Below, piece after piece: positions 25,691 to 34,261 of a stretch of 64,000 nt of DNA. Under the pieces are notes generated by a model. The model was not told where the DNA came from and searched no databases. It worked only from the letters and a program-made list of their open reading frames with translations. The stretch comes from CAZQXD01 sp964597315 (lineage in GTDB: Bacteria > Pseudomonadota > Gammaproteobacteria > Competibacterales > Competibacteraceae), in assembly GCA_964597315.1 (NCBI GenBank), contig CAZQXD010000002.1, forward strand, positions 1 to 64,000. The letters are read 5' to 3'. Position 1 is the first letter of the stretch. Each line of letters begins with the position of its first letter. A program made the translations under genes and the position numbers.

Positions 25691-27163
25691 ATGCTAAAAA
25701 ACCCCGCTTTTCAGGGACGCGCCGTCGCCAGCTTGGGAGCCGCAGTGCTGGCCGCCATTACTTTGGGCGCCCATGGCTCCAGCCATCGGGAGGCGCCGTT
25801 TATCACCGAACAGCCCAAGGTGGACGGCACCGATTTCTATCTGTTTCGTAGCTACGAACCGGGGCGGGAGGGCTTTGTCACCCTGATCGCCAATTATCTG
25901 CCCCTGCAAGACCCATACGGGGGGCCGAATTATTTCCGCCTGGACCCCGAGGCCCTGTACGAGATTCATATCGACAACAACGGCGACGCTCGGGAGGACA
26001 TTAGCTTTCAGTTTAAGTTTAATAATGAAATAAACGATCTGGCGCTGATGGTAGGGCCAGATGGCCAGCAGCTTCGGGTGCCGGTGCCCCTGTCCAATAT
26101 CGGCGCCATCGGCCCAGGAGTGGCCGATACCGGCGCTTCCAATGTCATCGAGTCCTACACCCTGAACATCGTCAGGGGCGACCGCCGCGCCGGGGAATTC
26201 CAAAGCGTCACCAATGCCGTGGATGGGGCGGTGGCTTTCGTCAAGCCCACGGACAATATCGGCAACAAATCCATTCCCGACTATGCCCAGTACGCGGGCA
26301 ACCATATCTATGCCGTCACTATTCCCGGTTGCGGTCAGGGCAAGGTGTTCGTGGGCCAGCGCAAAGACCCCTTCGCCGTGAACCTGGGGGAGGTCTTCGA
26401 TCTGGTGAACACCAACCCCCTGGGACCCATGGATGGGGAGGCCAACGACCTGGACGACAAGAATGTCACCACCCTGGCCCTGGAGGTGCCCACCAGTTGT
26501 CTGGTGGCCGGCGACTCGGTGATCGGCGGTTGGACCACTGCCAGCCTGCGCCAGGCCCGGGTGCTGAACCCCCTGCCTGAATTCGGAGTCAAGGGCGCGG
26601 CCGTGGAAGGCGGAGCCTGGACCCAGGTGTCGCGGCTGGGGATGCCCCTGGTCAACGAATTGGTGATCGGGCTGCGGGACAAGGACCGCTTCAACGCCTC
26701 CGAGCCTGGAAACGACGGCCAGTTCGCCGACTATGTGACCCATCCCACCTTGCCGGAACTGCTGGAGATCCTGTTCGCCAATGCCGGGGCAGTGGCCCCC
26801 AACCAGTTCCCCCGGGACGACCTGGTGCAGGTGTTTCTCACCGGGGTGCCGGGCCTGAACCAGCCCCTGAACGTGGCGGCCTCGGAAATGCAACGCCTGA
26901 ACACCGGCATCGAACCCAAGACCGCCGATCAGCAAAGCAATCTGGGGGTGCTGGGGGGCGATACCGCCGGTTTCCCCAACGGTCGGCGACCCGGAGATGA
27001 TGTGGTGGATATCGCCTTACGGGCGGTGATGGGCGCATTGCTGCCCGAGGATGTGGCCCCTGTGGGTCAATTGCCGTTCACGGACGGGGCCTTGCAGCAG
27101 GCATCCCAGTTTGATTCGACCTTCCCGTACCTGACCGACCCGCTGCCAGGCTCGCCCAATTAG
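25691..27163 (+). CDS. DUF4331 family exported protein
   Basis: A 490-residue exported protein of unknown function. The signal region (AVASLGAAVLAAITLGAHG) ends before SSHREAPFITEQPKVDGTDFY, the family hallmark at the mature N-terminus. Further blocks are GFVTLIANYLPLQDPYGGPN, YEIHIDNNGDAREDISFQF and GRRPGDDVVDIALRAVMGAL. The HREAP and acidic D-N-x-G-D motifs suggest metal binding, but this is inference. The start at 25691 has GGGAGA about 7 bases upstream; the in-frame extension to 25667 does not. A tiny lipoprotein and a HupE-like permease follow on the same strand. Confidence 0.88.
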   Translation: MLKNPAFQGRAVASLGAAVLAAITLGAHGSSHREAPFITEQPKVDGTDFYLFRSYEPGREGFVTLIANYLPLQDPYGGPNYFRLDPEALYEIHIDNNGDAREDISFQFKFNNEINDLALMVGPDGQQLRVPVPLSNIGAIGPGVADTGASNVIESYTLNIVRGDRRAGEFQSVTNAVDGAVAFVKPTDNIGNKSIPDYAQYAGNHIYAVTIPGCGQGKVFVGQRKDPFAVNLGEVFDLVNTNPLGPMDGEANDLDDKNVTTLALEVPTSCLVAGDSVIGGWTTASLRQARVLNPLPEFGVKGAAVEGGAWTQVSRLGMPLVNELVIGLRDKDRFNASEPGNDGQFADYVTHPTLPELLEILFANAGAVAPNQFPRDDLVQVFLTGVPGLNQPLNVAASEMQRLNTGIEPKTADQQSNLGVLGGDTAGFPNGRRPGDDVVDIALRAVMGALLPEDVAPVGQLPFTDGALQQASQFDSTFPYLTDPLPGSPN

Positions 27164-27173
27164 GAGATGAACC

Positions 27174-27401
27174 ATGAGCTATAACCGATGGGGCATCATT
27201 CTGGCCGCCGCCTTGCTGCTGGCGGGATGTGGTGGCGGTGGCGGAGGCGGTGGGAATGGCGGGGCGCCAGCCACCACCGATTTCACCACCTTCGTTAAGG
27301 ATCGGCTGACGGAGACCGCCGATACCACCGACCCGGTGGACATCAACGGCCTGGACTTCAACTTCGAGGAGAACCCAGCCGCTTTCGACGACGTGTTGTA
27401 A
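27174..27401 (+). CDS. Small glycine-rich lipoprotein
   Basis: A 75-residue lipoprotein. The signal MSYNRWGIILAAALLLAGC ends at lipobox Cys19, followed by a run of glycines and then an acidic tail (TTDFTTFVKDRLTETADTTD, FNFEENPAAFDDVL). AGGAG lies 6 bases before the ATG, and the gene starts 10 bases past the DUF4331 stop, so the two are co-translated. I do not recognise a family. The acidic tail could anchor or accompany the DUF4331 protein at the outer membrane. Confidence 0.75.
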   Translation: MSYNRWGIILAAALLLAGCGGGGGGGGNGGAPATTDFTTFVKDRLTETADTTDPVDINGLDFNFEENPAAFDDVL

Positions 27402-27407
27402 CCCCAT

Positions 27408-27439
27408 GCGCCCCCGGTTCGTCACCGGGTCGGGGGCGC
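27408..27439. promoter_or_regulatory. Intercistronic hairpin between lipoprotein and HupE-like genes
   Basis: GCGCCCCCG (27408-27416) pairs with CGGGGGCGC (27431-27439), with CGG/CCG extending the stem. There is no T run. It probably adjusts relative expression or stabilises the upstream message rather than ending transcription. Confidence 0.5.
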
Positions 27440-27469
27440 GGACCTAAAACCGACTTGGAACCGAGAGCC

Positions 27470-28600
27470 ATGCACAAATCCCTCGCCCTCTGGCTGTTTG
27501 CCCTGCTGCTGCTGGCGGCGGCCCCTGCCCTGGCCCACAAGCCCAGCGACAGCTATCTGACCCTGCGCCTGGACGACGCCACTCCCCGGCTGCAATGGGA
27601 TATCGCCCTGCGGGATCTGGAGTTCGCCCTGGGGCTGGACGCCGACGGCGACGGGACCATCACCTGGGGCGAGCTACGGACTCGCCAGAAGGCGGTGGCC
27701 GGTTACGCCCTGGCCCGGCTGCGGCTGAGCCGCGAGGGGGGCGGGGCCTGCGCCCTGAGCGTCGATACCCTGCTGGTGGACACCCACAGCGACGGGGCCT
27801 ATGCGGTGCTGCCCATCGCGGCGGCCTGCCCGGCGGGTGGGTCGCTGGCACTGGATTACCGATTATTCTTCGACCTGGACCCCACCCATCGGGGCCTGGT
27901 GAAGGTCGCCTACCCGGATCGGGTGGAGACGGCGGTGTTGTCCCCGGAACAGCCGACCCTGAGCCTGCGCGGGGGCGTCTCCGCCTGGCGTCAGTTTGTT
28001 GATTACTGGCGGGAGGGGGTGTGGCATATTTGGATCGGCTTCGACCATATCCTATTTCTGCTGGCCCTGCTGCTGCCCTCGGTGCTGTGGCGGGAGGGGG
28101 GCCGGTGGCGGGCGGCGGCTTCGTTCCGGGGGGCGCTGGGAGACGTGGCCGGGGTGATAACGGCGTTTACGGTGGCCCATTCCATCACCTTGGCCGCAGC
28201 GGTGCTGGGCTGGGTGGCCCTGCCTTCCCGGCTGGTGGAATCGGCCATCGCCGCCACCGTGGTGCTGGCGGCCTTGAACAACTTGTATCCCCTGGTGCGG
28301 GGCCGGCGCTGGGTCATCGCCTTCGCCCTGGGGCTGATCCACGGTTTCGGCTTCGCCAGCGTACTGGCCGATCTGGGCCTGCCCGGAGAGGCCCTGGCCC
28401 TGGCCCTGGTGGGCTTCAACCTGGGGGTGGAGACCGGCCAACTGGCTATCGTGGCAGTGTTCCTGCCCCTGGCCTTTGTATTGCGGGAGACCTGGTTTTA
28501 CCGCCGGGCCGCCTTGGGGCTGGGGTCCCTAGCGGTGGCGGCGTTGGCCCTGGCGTGGCTGCTGGAGCGGAGCCTGGATATCCAGTTGTTGGCGCTGTAA
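27470..28600 (+). CDS. HupE/UreJ-type permease with N-terminal periplasmic domain and EF-hand
   Basis: A 376-residue membrane protein. A signal peptide (LALWLFALLLLAAAPALA) precedes a periplasmic domain to about 180 (HKPSDSYLTLRLDDA). The C-terminal half is a HupE/UreJ-like membrane domain (VWHIWIGFDHILFLLALLLP, TAFTVAHSITLAAAV, GLIHGFGFASVLADLGLP) with conserved histidines in GFDH, AHS and IHGFGFA that suggest nickel, cobalt or copper handling. The periplasmic domain has a textbook EF-hand loop, DADGDGTITWGE, implying calcium binding. The start at 27470 gives the signal peptide; 27455 is TTG. It is the third gene of the DUF4331 set. Confidence 0.85.
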   Translation: MHKSLALWLFALLLLAAAPALAHKPSDSYLTLRLDDATPRLQWDIALRDLEFALGLDADGDGTITWGELRTRQKAVAGYALARLRLSREGGGACALSVDTLLVDTHSDGAYAVLPIAAACPAGGSLALDYRLFFDLDPTHRGLVKVAYPDRVETAVLSPEQPTLSLRGGVSAWRQFVDYWREGVWHIWIGFDHILFLLALLLPSVLWREGGRWRAAASFRGALGDVAGVITAFTVAHSITLAAAVLGWVALPSRLVESAIAATVVLAALNNLYPLVRGRRWVIAFALGLIHGFGFASVLADLGLPGEALALALVGFNLGVETGQLAIVAVFLPLAFVLRETWFYRRAALGLGSLAVAALALAWLLERSLDIQLLAL

Positions 28601-28622
28601 GGGGGGGGCGGATTGGCAAAGC

Positions 28623-30143
28623 CTAATCCGCCCTGGGGCCTGGTCCCGTCCGCTCATAGCTTCCGTTGGTGTCCTCAAGCCGGGCCACCCGACCGTCTTC
28701 CACCACCAGACGGATACGCCCCGGAACCGGCAGATAATCCGCCGCCGGATTGATAAAGCGGGTTTCCAGGATATCGCCCCCCAGATGTTCAAGGCGCATA
28801 TCCCAGACCCGGCCATCCATCACCTTGAGCAGCAGCCCGCCGTCGGCCTCGCGCTCCACTCGGAATTCCCCCAGGGCCGGGTGGCGGTAGCTGCCGATGA
28901 GGGCATCCAGGGAGACAGGGGCGGGCGCCCCCGGTTCATAGGCAAAGCACTGATCGAGATAGGACTGGAAGCCGGATTTGAAGGTCTTCTTGTCTTCCAT
29001 GGCCACCGCGTCCCAATCCCGGGTAGCGCCGGTCAGCAATTGTTCGAGAACGGCATAGGCCAGGGCCGAATGGTAGTCCCGGGCCACATTGAGGGCCACC
29101 CAGACCCCAAGCCCCGAGTCCGGCATAAACCCATGCTGGGCGCGCCAGCCCAGCATGCTGCCCGCGTGTTGCACCAGGGGCTTGCCGTGCAGAGTCGAAC
29201 GCCACCAGCCCATGCAGTAACTGGCGCATTCGCTCTCCGGGGGTTTGTGCATCAGGGTGGTCTCCGGCAGCAGCATGATCGTATGGGGCCAATAGGTCTG
29301 GCTCAGAATCTTTTTATCGATCAGCGGCTGCCCGTGGGCCTGGCCGGCCGCCAGATGAAACCGCAGCCAGCGGAGCTGGTCCCGGGCGCTGGTATAGACC
29401 CCGGCCGCCCCCTGCCAGTTGTCGAAGATGGGCACATCCGTTTCCACAGTCTGGCCGTCCTGGGTGGTATGGCCCCTGGCCCGGTCGGGGAGGATTTGGA
29501 AGGGGCGCAGGCTGGAGGCGCTGTCCTCCATGCCCAGGGGGCCGAACAGGTGTTGTTCCAGGAAGGCGGCGTAGCTCATGCCCGTCACCCGCTCCACCAC
29601 CAGGGCGGCGAGCATAAAGCCCGGATTGAAATAGATATAGTTCGCCCGGAACGGATGCAGCCGCTTGAGGTGTTTTAGCCGTCCGGCGATATGGGTCACC
29701 CGAATCTCCGGGTTGGCGAAGCTCTCCACCGGCACCTGGCGGGCCAGCCCCGTGCGGTTGCACAGAATATCCCGCACCATCAGATGTTCGGTGATCCAGG
29801 GATCGTCCAGTTCCAGCTCCGGCACCAGGGGTTTTATGGGGTCCTCAAAGCTGATTTTCCCTTGCGCCACCAGATAGGCGATAGCGGTGGCCACATAGCT
29901 CTTGGAGCAGGAGCCGATATCGAAGGCCGTAGTCGGCGACACCGGCGTCGGGTCGTTTACCCCGCGCACCCCATAGGTCTTGATATAGCTTTTGTCCCCT
30001 TGCACCGCCGCTATCGCCGCCCCCGGCACGTGGTGGTTTTTCAGCAGCGCGTCGATGCGCCGGTCGAGACCGGGGTCCAGGTCGGCCAGGGATGGGATGG
30101 CCTCATCGGCCAGGGTCGTTTTCGGCGAATCGCGCCGGTCCAT
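28623..30143 (-). CDS. Class C beta-lactamase-fold serine hydrolase
   Basis: A 506-residue penicillin-binding-protein-like serine hydrolase. The active-site set is visible: Ser78-Cys-Ser-Lys81 (SxxK), the second-motif Tyr-Phe-Asn in NYIYFNPGFMLA, and HAGSMLGW as the third motif. The final 100 residues (DALIGSYRHPALGEFRVERE) form a DUF3471-like beta domain. No signal peptide is seen, so it may be cytosolic, unlike most class C beta-lactamases; an upstream start is not apparent. Members are peptidases, esterases or D-aminopeptidases, so no substrate is assigned. It converges with the HupE-like gene 22 bases away. Confidence 0.88.
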   Translation of the reverse strand: MDRRDSPKTTLADEAIPSLADLDPGLDRRIDALLKNHHVPGAAIAAVQGDKSYIKTYGVRGVNDPTPVSPTTAFDIGSCSKSYVATAIAYLVAQGKISFEDPIKPLVPELELDDPWITEHLMVRDILCNRTGLARQVPVESFANPEIRVTHIAGRLKHLKRLHPFRANYIYFNPGFMLAALVVERVTGMSYAAFLEQHLFGPLGMEDSASSLRPFQILPDRARGHTTQDGQTVETDVPIFDNWQGAAGVYTSARDQLRWLRFHLAAGQAHGQPLIDKKILSQTYWPHTIMLLPETTLMHKPPESECASYCMGWWRSTLHGKPLVQHAGSMLGWRAQHGFMPDSGLGVWVALNVARDYHSALAYAVLEQLLTGATRDWDAVAMEDKKTFKSGFQSYLDQCFAYEPGAPAPVSLDALIGSYRHPALGEFRVEREADGGLLLKVMDGRVWDMRLEHLGGDILETRFINPAADYLPVPGRIRLVVEDGRVARLEDTNGSYERTGPGPRAD

Positions 30144-30525
30144 GGGAACCTCCCAAACATCAACCGCCGAAAGGCGCTTGCGGGGTTCTGGCCTGGAGTG
30201 GTCAGAGCATAGGAGATGCTGACGGCTGGCGGGCTTAAAGGTTCCGTGGAAGGCGTTCAGTGGGCGTGGAATGGGCTAAAAGGCCCGTCCCATTCATTGG
30301 TTGGGAGGGGCCTGGTAGGCCAAGTGCGTCGGGATATGGACAGCGGTAGGGTGGGCTGGCTGGTCGGTTTTTGCGTATCGTTCGGCCACCGGCGAGTTGA
30401 TCTCGAACGCTGCGGTTCGTTCTTCACCGCATGCTACCGCTTTGCTGCCCTATAGGATTCGAGACACCGAAGGGCTGAGAAGTAGGATGTGGTGAGCTTC
30501 GCGAACCCCATCATTGTTCGGGTTT
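30144..30525. other. Intergenic interval left of the IS-like element
   Basis: About 380 bases with no supported gene. The plus-strand frames here are rich in Gly, Val and Trp with no ribosome-binding site and no family resemblance. The interval leads directly into an IS200/IS605-type end, so it may contain degenerate transposon sequence. Confidence 0.35.
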
Positions 30526-30790
30526 TGACATCCTCCCCGGCCTGAAGGCCGGAGATTCCTACGGCGTCCCGTTGGTTTTGCGGGATCGCTTCAGTGGGTT
30601 CCTGGGCCGAGTGCCTGACTGCGCTGCTCGTGTCTCCACAGGCGTTACTTCCCGCCTGCCCGGCGGTAGGTCCAGTGGACCCCTTCACTTTAGCGGCGCT
30701 AGAACAGCCCCGCAAGGGGGCTATCGCGCCGCGCGCTATCCTTCCCCGCCCTGAACGGCGGGGCTTGCCGCGCATCAGGTCAGCCAAGAC
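30526..30790. mobile_element. Remnant IS200/IS605-like end with two hairpins
   Basis: Two subterminal hairpins in the style of IS200/IS605 TnpB elements are present. CCGGCC-tgaa-GGCCGG (30537-30552) sits in TTTTGACATCCTCC ... GGAGATTCCTACGGC. CCCCGCC-ctgaac-GGCGGGG (30744-30763) sits before CTTGCCGCGC. The 250-bp span has no tnpA or tnpB reading frame. It is best explained as a decayed or internally deleted element, or as a non-autonomous derivative. Identification rests on recall of the usual end sequences. Confidence 0.55.
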
Positions 30791-30795
30791 GGTAT

Positions 30796-31554
30796 CTACC
30801 GGCACTCCCCCACCGACCCCGGTCGGCAGCGTTTGCGGTCGATCCAGATGGTGCTGTCCAGGCGGGCCTCGCTGAAATCGGCGCCGGTGATGCGGGCATC
30901 GCGCAGGTCGGCTCGGGACAGGTTGGCGCCGGTGAGGTTGGCGTAGAGCAGATTGGAGCGTTCCAGCTTGGCGCCGGACAGATCGGCGCCGGACAGGTCC
31001 ACTCCCTCCAATACCACCCGGGTAGCCCGGATATTGTGCAACTGGGCGCCGGGCAGGCGGGCGCTGGTGAGGTCGGCCTGGCGCAGATCGGCGCCGTTGA
31101 GCGCGGCCCCGGACAGGTCGGCGCCGGACAGGTCGGCCTGGTAGAGCTGGGCGTCGCTCAGCTCCGCGCCGCTCATGTCTACGGCTCGCAGCATTGCCCG
31201 CTCCAGCCGCGCCCCGGGCATAAAGGCATTGGTGAAGCGGGCCTGTTCCAGCATCGCCCCCACCATCCGCACCCCGGCCATTCGGGCTTCGGAGAAGTCG
31301 GCGCCGGTGAGGTCGGCCCGACCTAGGTCGGCGCCCTCCAGCCGCGCCCCGGTAAAACGGGCGCCGCTGAAGATCGCCCGGCTGAGAACGGCTTCCCGTA
31401 GATCAGCCCCGGATAGGTCCAGCCCGGATTTGTCGCAATTCAGCCAATTCACACCCCGGGCTGGAGGGTCGTCGCAGGCGGCCTGGGCGGTGAGTGTGGC
31501 CAGGCCCAGCAGGGCGGTAAAACAGAACAGGACAGACAGGGGGGTGTCCGGCAT
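30796..31554 (-). CDS. Exported pentapeptide-repeat protein
   Basis: A 252-residue protein with a signal peptide (VLFCFTALLGLATLTAQAAC, cleavage near residue 26) and then about 40 tandem A(D/N)LXX units between residues 43 and 235 (for example GADLREAVLSRAIFSGARF). It ends in WIDRKRCRPGSVGEC. Pentapeptide repeats form a right-handed quadrilateral beta-helix, often mimicking DNA or acting in binding. Export and the flanking cysteine pairs (CDDPP, NCDKSG, KRCRPG) suggest a periplasmic binding role. It lies 16 bases downstream of lon on the same strand. Confidence 0.9.
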   Translation of the reverse strand: MPDTPLSVLFCFTALLGLATLTAQAACDDPPARGVNWLNCDKSGLDLSGADLREAVLSRAIFSGARFTGARLEGADLGRADLTGADFSEARMAGVRMVGAMLEQARFTNAFMPGARLERAMLRAVDMSGAELSDAQLYQADLSGADLSGAALNGADLRQADLTSARLPGAQLHNIRATRVVLEGVDLSGADLSGAKLERSNLLYANLTGANLSRADLRDARITGADFSEARLDSTIWIDRKRCRPGSVGECR

Positions 31555-31570
31555 GGCATCCTCGTTGTGG

Positions 31571-34000
31571 TTACTTCTTGGGTGGAAACACCAATTTGGC
31601 CACCGTGTCGAAGTGGTCCACGAAGTGTACCGTAAAGCCCTTGACGATGTAGTCGGGCAGTTCCTCGTAATCGCCCCGGTTGGCCTCGGGGAGGATCAGC
31701 TCCATGACCTTATTGCGCCGGGCGGCGATGACTTTCTCCCGCACCCCGCCGATGGCCAGCACCCGACCGGTGAGGGTCAGCTCCCCGGTCATGGCCAGGG
31801 GCTTGGGCTTGCGGTTCAGGGCCAGGGACAACAGGGCCGTGGCCATGGTGATGCCCGCCGACGGACCGTCTTTGGGGGTGGCGCCCTCCGGGGCGTGAAC
31901 GTGGACGAAGGTCTCGTCGAAAAAGCCCGGGTCGACCCCGTAGTCCTTGAGGTGGGCGGTGATATAACTGTAGGCGATGCCGGCGGATTCTTGCATCACT
32001 TCGCCTAGCCGGCCGGTGAGCTTGAAGCCCCGCTGTTTGTGATGCACCACCGTGGCTTCCAAGCTGAGGGTGGCTCCGCCCATGGCGGTCCAGGCCAGAC
32101 CGGTGACCACGCCTACGCCGGTCTGGGGCTTTTCCTTCTGAAAGAACGGTTTGCCCAGATACTCGGGCAGTTTCTTAACCCCTACCCGGATACGGTCCTG
32201 ATGACCCTGGACGATACCCACCGCAGCCTTGCGCACGATCCGCCCCAGTTGTTTTTCCAGATTCCGCACCCCGGCTTCCCGGGCGTAACCCTCGATGAGC
32301 TGGCGCAGGGCCGCGTCGGAAAGGGTGATGCGGTCCTTGGTCATCCCGGAGCGTTCCAGCAGCCGGGGCCATAAGTGATGCTTGGCGATGGCCAGCTTTT
32401 CGGAAGTGATATAGCCGGCCAGGCGGATCACTTCCATGCGGTCCAGCAGCGGCCCGGGGATGGTATCCAACTGGTTGGCGGTACACACAAACAGGACTTT
32501 GGACAAGTCGAAGCGCACATCCAAATAATGGTCCAGGAATTCGCTGTTCTGCTCCGGGTCCAACACCTCCAGCAGGGCCGAGGCCGGGTCGCCCTGGTAG
32601 GAGGCTCCTAGCTTGTCGATTTCGTCGAGCATGATCACCGGGTTGGCCACTTCGGTATCGCGGATGGCCTGGATCACCTTGCCGGGTAGGGCGCCGATAT
32701 AGGTGCGCCGGTGGCCCTTGATCTCCGCCTCGTCGCGCATGCCGCCGACGCTGAAGCGGTAGAACTTGCGGTTCAGGGCCTCGGCCACGGAGCGGCCGAT
32801 GGAGGTTTTGCCCACCCCGGGGGGACCCACCAGCAGCAGGATAGAGCCGGACACCTCGCCCTTTAGCGCTCCCACCGCCAGAAACTCGATGATCCGGTCC
32901 TTCACATCCTCCAGGCTGTCGTGGTCCCGGTCTAGGATCTTGCGGGCATGGACCAGGTCCAGATTATCCGTGGAATGCACCCCCCAGGGCAGGTCGGTGA
33001 TGACGTCCAGGTAATTGCGGGTTACGGCGTATTCAGGGGAGCCGGATTCCAGCACCGAGAGCTTTTCCAGTTCCTCCTGGATACGGCCTTGGGCTGCCTC
33101 GGGGAGGGTTTTGGCCTCCAGCCGGGCCTTGAAGCGCTCCACGTCGGCGGTGCGGTCGTCCTTGGCCAGGCCCAGTTCCTGCTGAATGGCCTTGAGCTGC
33201 TCGCGCAAAAAGAACTTGCGCTGCTGCTCGGACATTTTCTCCTCCACCTGCTTGCGGATTTTGGTCTGGAGCTTGGCCACCTCCAGTTCCTTCTTGATCA
33301 GCACGATGACTTTTTTCATCCGCTCCAAGATGGGCACGGTGTCCAGGATCGTCTGCAAGTGGTCGCTCTCCGCCGTGGTTAGGCTGGCGGCGAAATCGGC
33401 CAGGGGGGAAGGCTCGTTGATATTAAAGCGGTTCAGAAAATGCTTCAGTTCCTCGGAATACATGGGGTTCAGGGGGATCAGCTCCTTGAGGGTGCCGATC
33501 ACCGCCATGGCGTAGGCCCGCATTTCGTCGTTGTTGACGAATTCGCTGTCCTCCGGGTAGTCCACCTGGGCCAGATAGGGGGGCTTTTTGGACAGCCAGT
33601 GGCGCACCCGAAAGCGGCGCAGGCCCTGGGCGACAAATTGAATTTTGCCATCGCCTCGGGCCAGTTGATGAACCCGCACCACCGTGCCCACGGCGTGGAA
33701 ATCCTCGGGTTCGGACTGGGCCGGGTCTTCGGATCGAGACAAGATCAGGCCCACCAGCCGCTGTTCGCTCTGGGCCACTTTTTCTAGGGTGGACAGCCAA
33801 GGGGACTCGTTAAGCAGCATGGGCAGGGCCTGAGCCGGAAAAAACGGCCGCTCGCTCAGGGGCAGCAGATGCAGGGTGTCCGGCAGGACGGTCCCGGCCA
33901 CGGTGATTTCCCGGGAGGGGTGGCGCTCGGCGTCGGCCGGTTCCGTGGGCTGCGCCTCGTCCTGGACCAGTTCGGCATCAATGGCTTCGTTGTCGCTCAT
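31571..34000 (-). CDS. lon: ATP-dependent protease La (Lon)
   Basis: Cytosolic ATP-dependent serine protease degrading damaged and short-lived regulatory proteins. The 809-residue protein has the LAN substrate-binding domain (about 35-235), a coiled middle section (EKMSEQQRKFFLREQLKAIQ), the AAA module with Walker A GPPGVGKTS (Lys398) and Walker B VIMLDEIDK, and the P domain with the Ser714-Lys dyad (DGPSAGIT, nucleophile Ser714). Length is about 25 residues over E. coli Lon, mainly an acidic N-terminal extension (DNEAIDAELVQDEAQPTEPA). It starts well upstream of the pentapeptide gene and seems to head that unit. Confidence 0.97.
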   Translation of the reverse strand: MSDNEAIDAELVQDEAQPTEPADAERHPSREITVAGTVLPDTLHLLPLSERPFFPAQALPMLLNESPWLSTLEKVAQSEQRLVGLILSRSEDPAQSEPEDFHAVGTVVRVHQLARGDGKIQFVAQGLRRFRVRHWLSKKPPYLAQVDYPEDSEFVNNDEMRAYAMAVIGTLKELIPLNPMYSEELKHFLNRFNINEPSPLADFAASLTTAESDHLQTILDTVPILERMKKVIVLIKKELEVAKLQTKIRKQVEEKMSEQQRKFFLREQLKAIQQELGLAKDDRTADVERFKARLEAKTLPEAAQGRIQEELEKLSVLESGSPEYAVTRNYLDVITDLPWGVHSTDNLDLVHARKILDRDHDSLEDVKDRIIEFLAVGALKGEVSGSILLLVGPPGVGKTSIGRSVAEALNRKFYRFSVGGMRDEAEIKGHRRTYIGALPGKVIQAIRDTEVANPVIMLDEIDKLGASYQGDPASALLEVLDPEQNSEFLDHYLDVRFDLSKVLFVCTANQLDTIPGPLLDRMEVIRLAGYITSEKLAIAKHHLWPRLLERSGMTKDRITLSDAALRQLIEGYAREAGVRNLEKQLGRIVRKAAVGIVQGHQDRIRVGVKKLPEYLGKPFFQKEKPQTGVGVVTGLAWTAMGGATLSLEATVVHHKQRGFKLTGRLGEVMQESAGIAYSYITAHLKDYGVDPGFFDETFVHVHAPEGATPKDGPSAGITMATALLSLALNRKPKPLAMTGELTLTGRVLAIGGVREKVIAARRNKVMELILPEANRGDYEELPDYIVKGFTVHFVDHFDTVAKLVFPPKK

Positions 34001-34261
34001 GGGCTGTGGGTATCCTGTCGTGGTTGGATTTCGACCATGGCTTTTAGGTTGTGGCGTGGCGGTGGTTTATCAAGCTGAGGGCCAGAAGTGGCCATAAGTG
34101 GGGTATTGCCTACACTGTTGTAGGACAACCTTATCCCCGCCGCAATGTCGTTTCACTGCGGTGCTGGCCTGGGAGAGGGCTGAACCCCGCTCCCTCCGGG
34201 CTGTATTTGCAGCCAGCGGCGGGCTACCATGGGTGCAACCCCATACGGGGAGGTATGACCC

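Noticed and set aside
30434..30805. A 123-residue minus-strand frame through the IS-like hairpins
   Set aside because: Its translation comes from the hairpin sequences and resembles the artefactual ORFs seen at IS200/IS605 ends.
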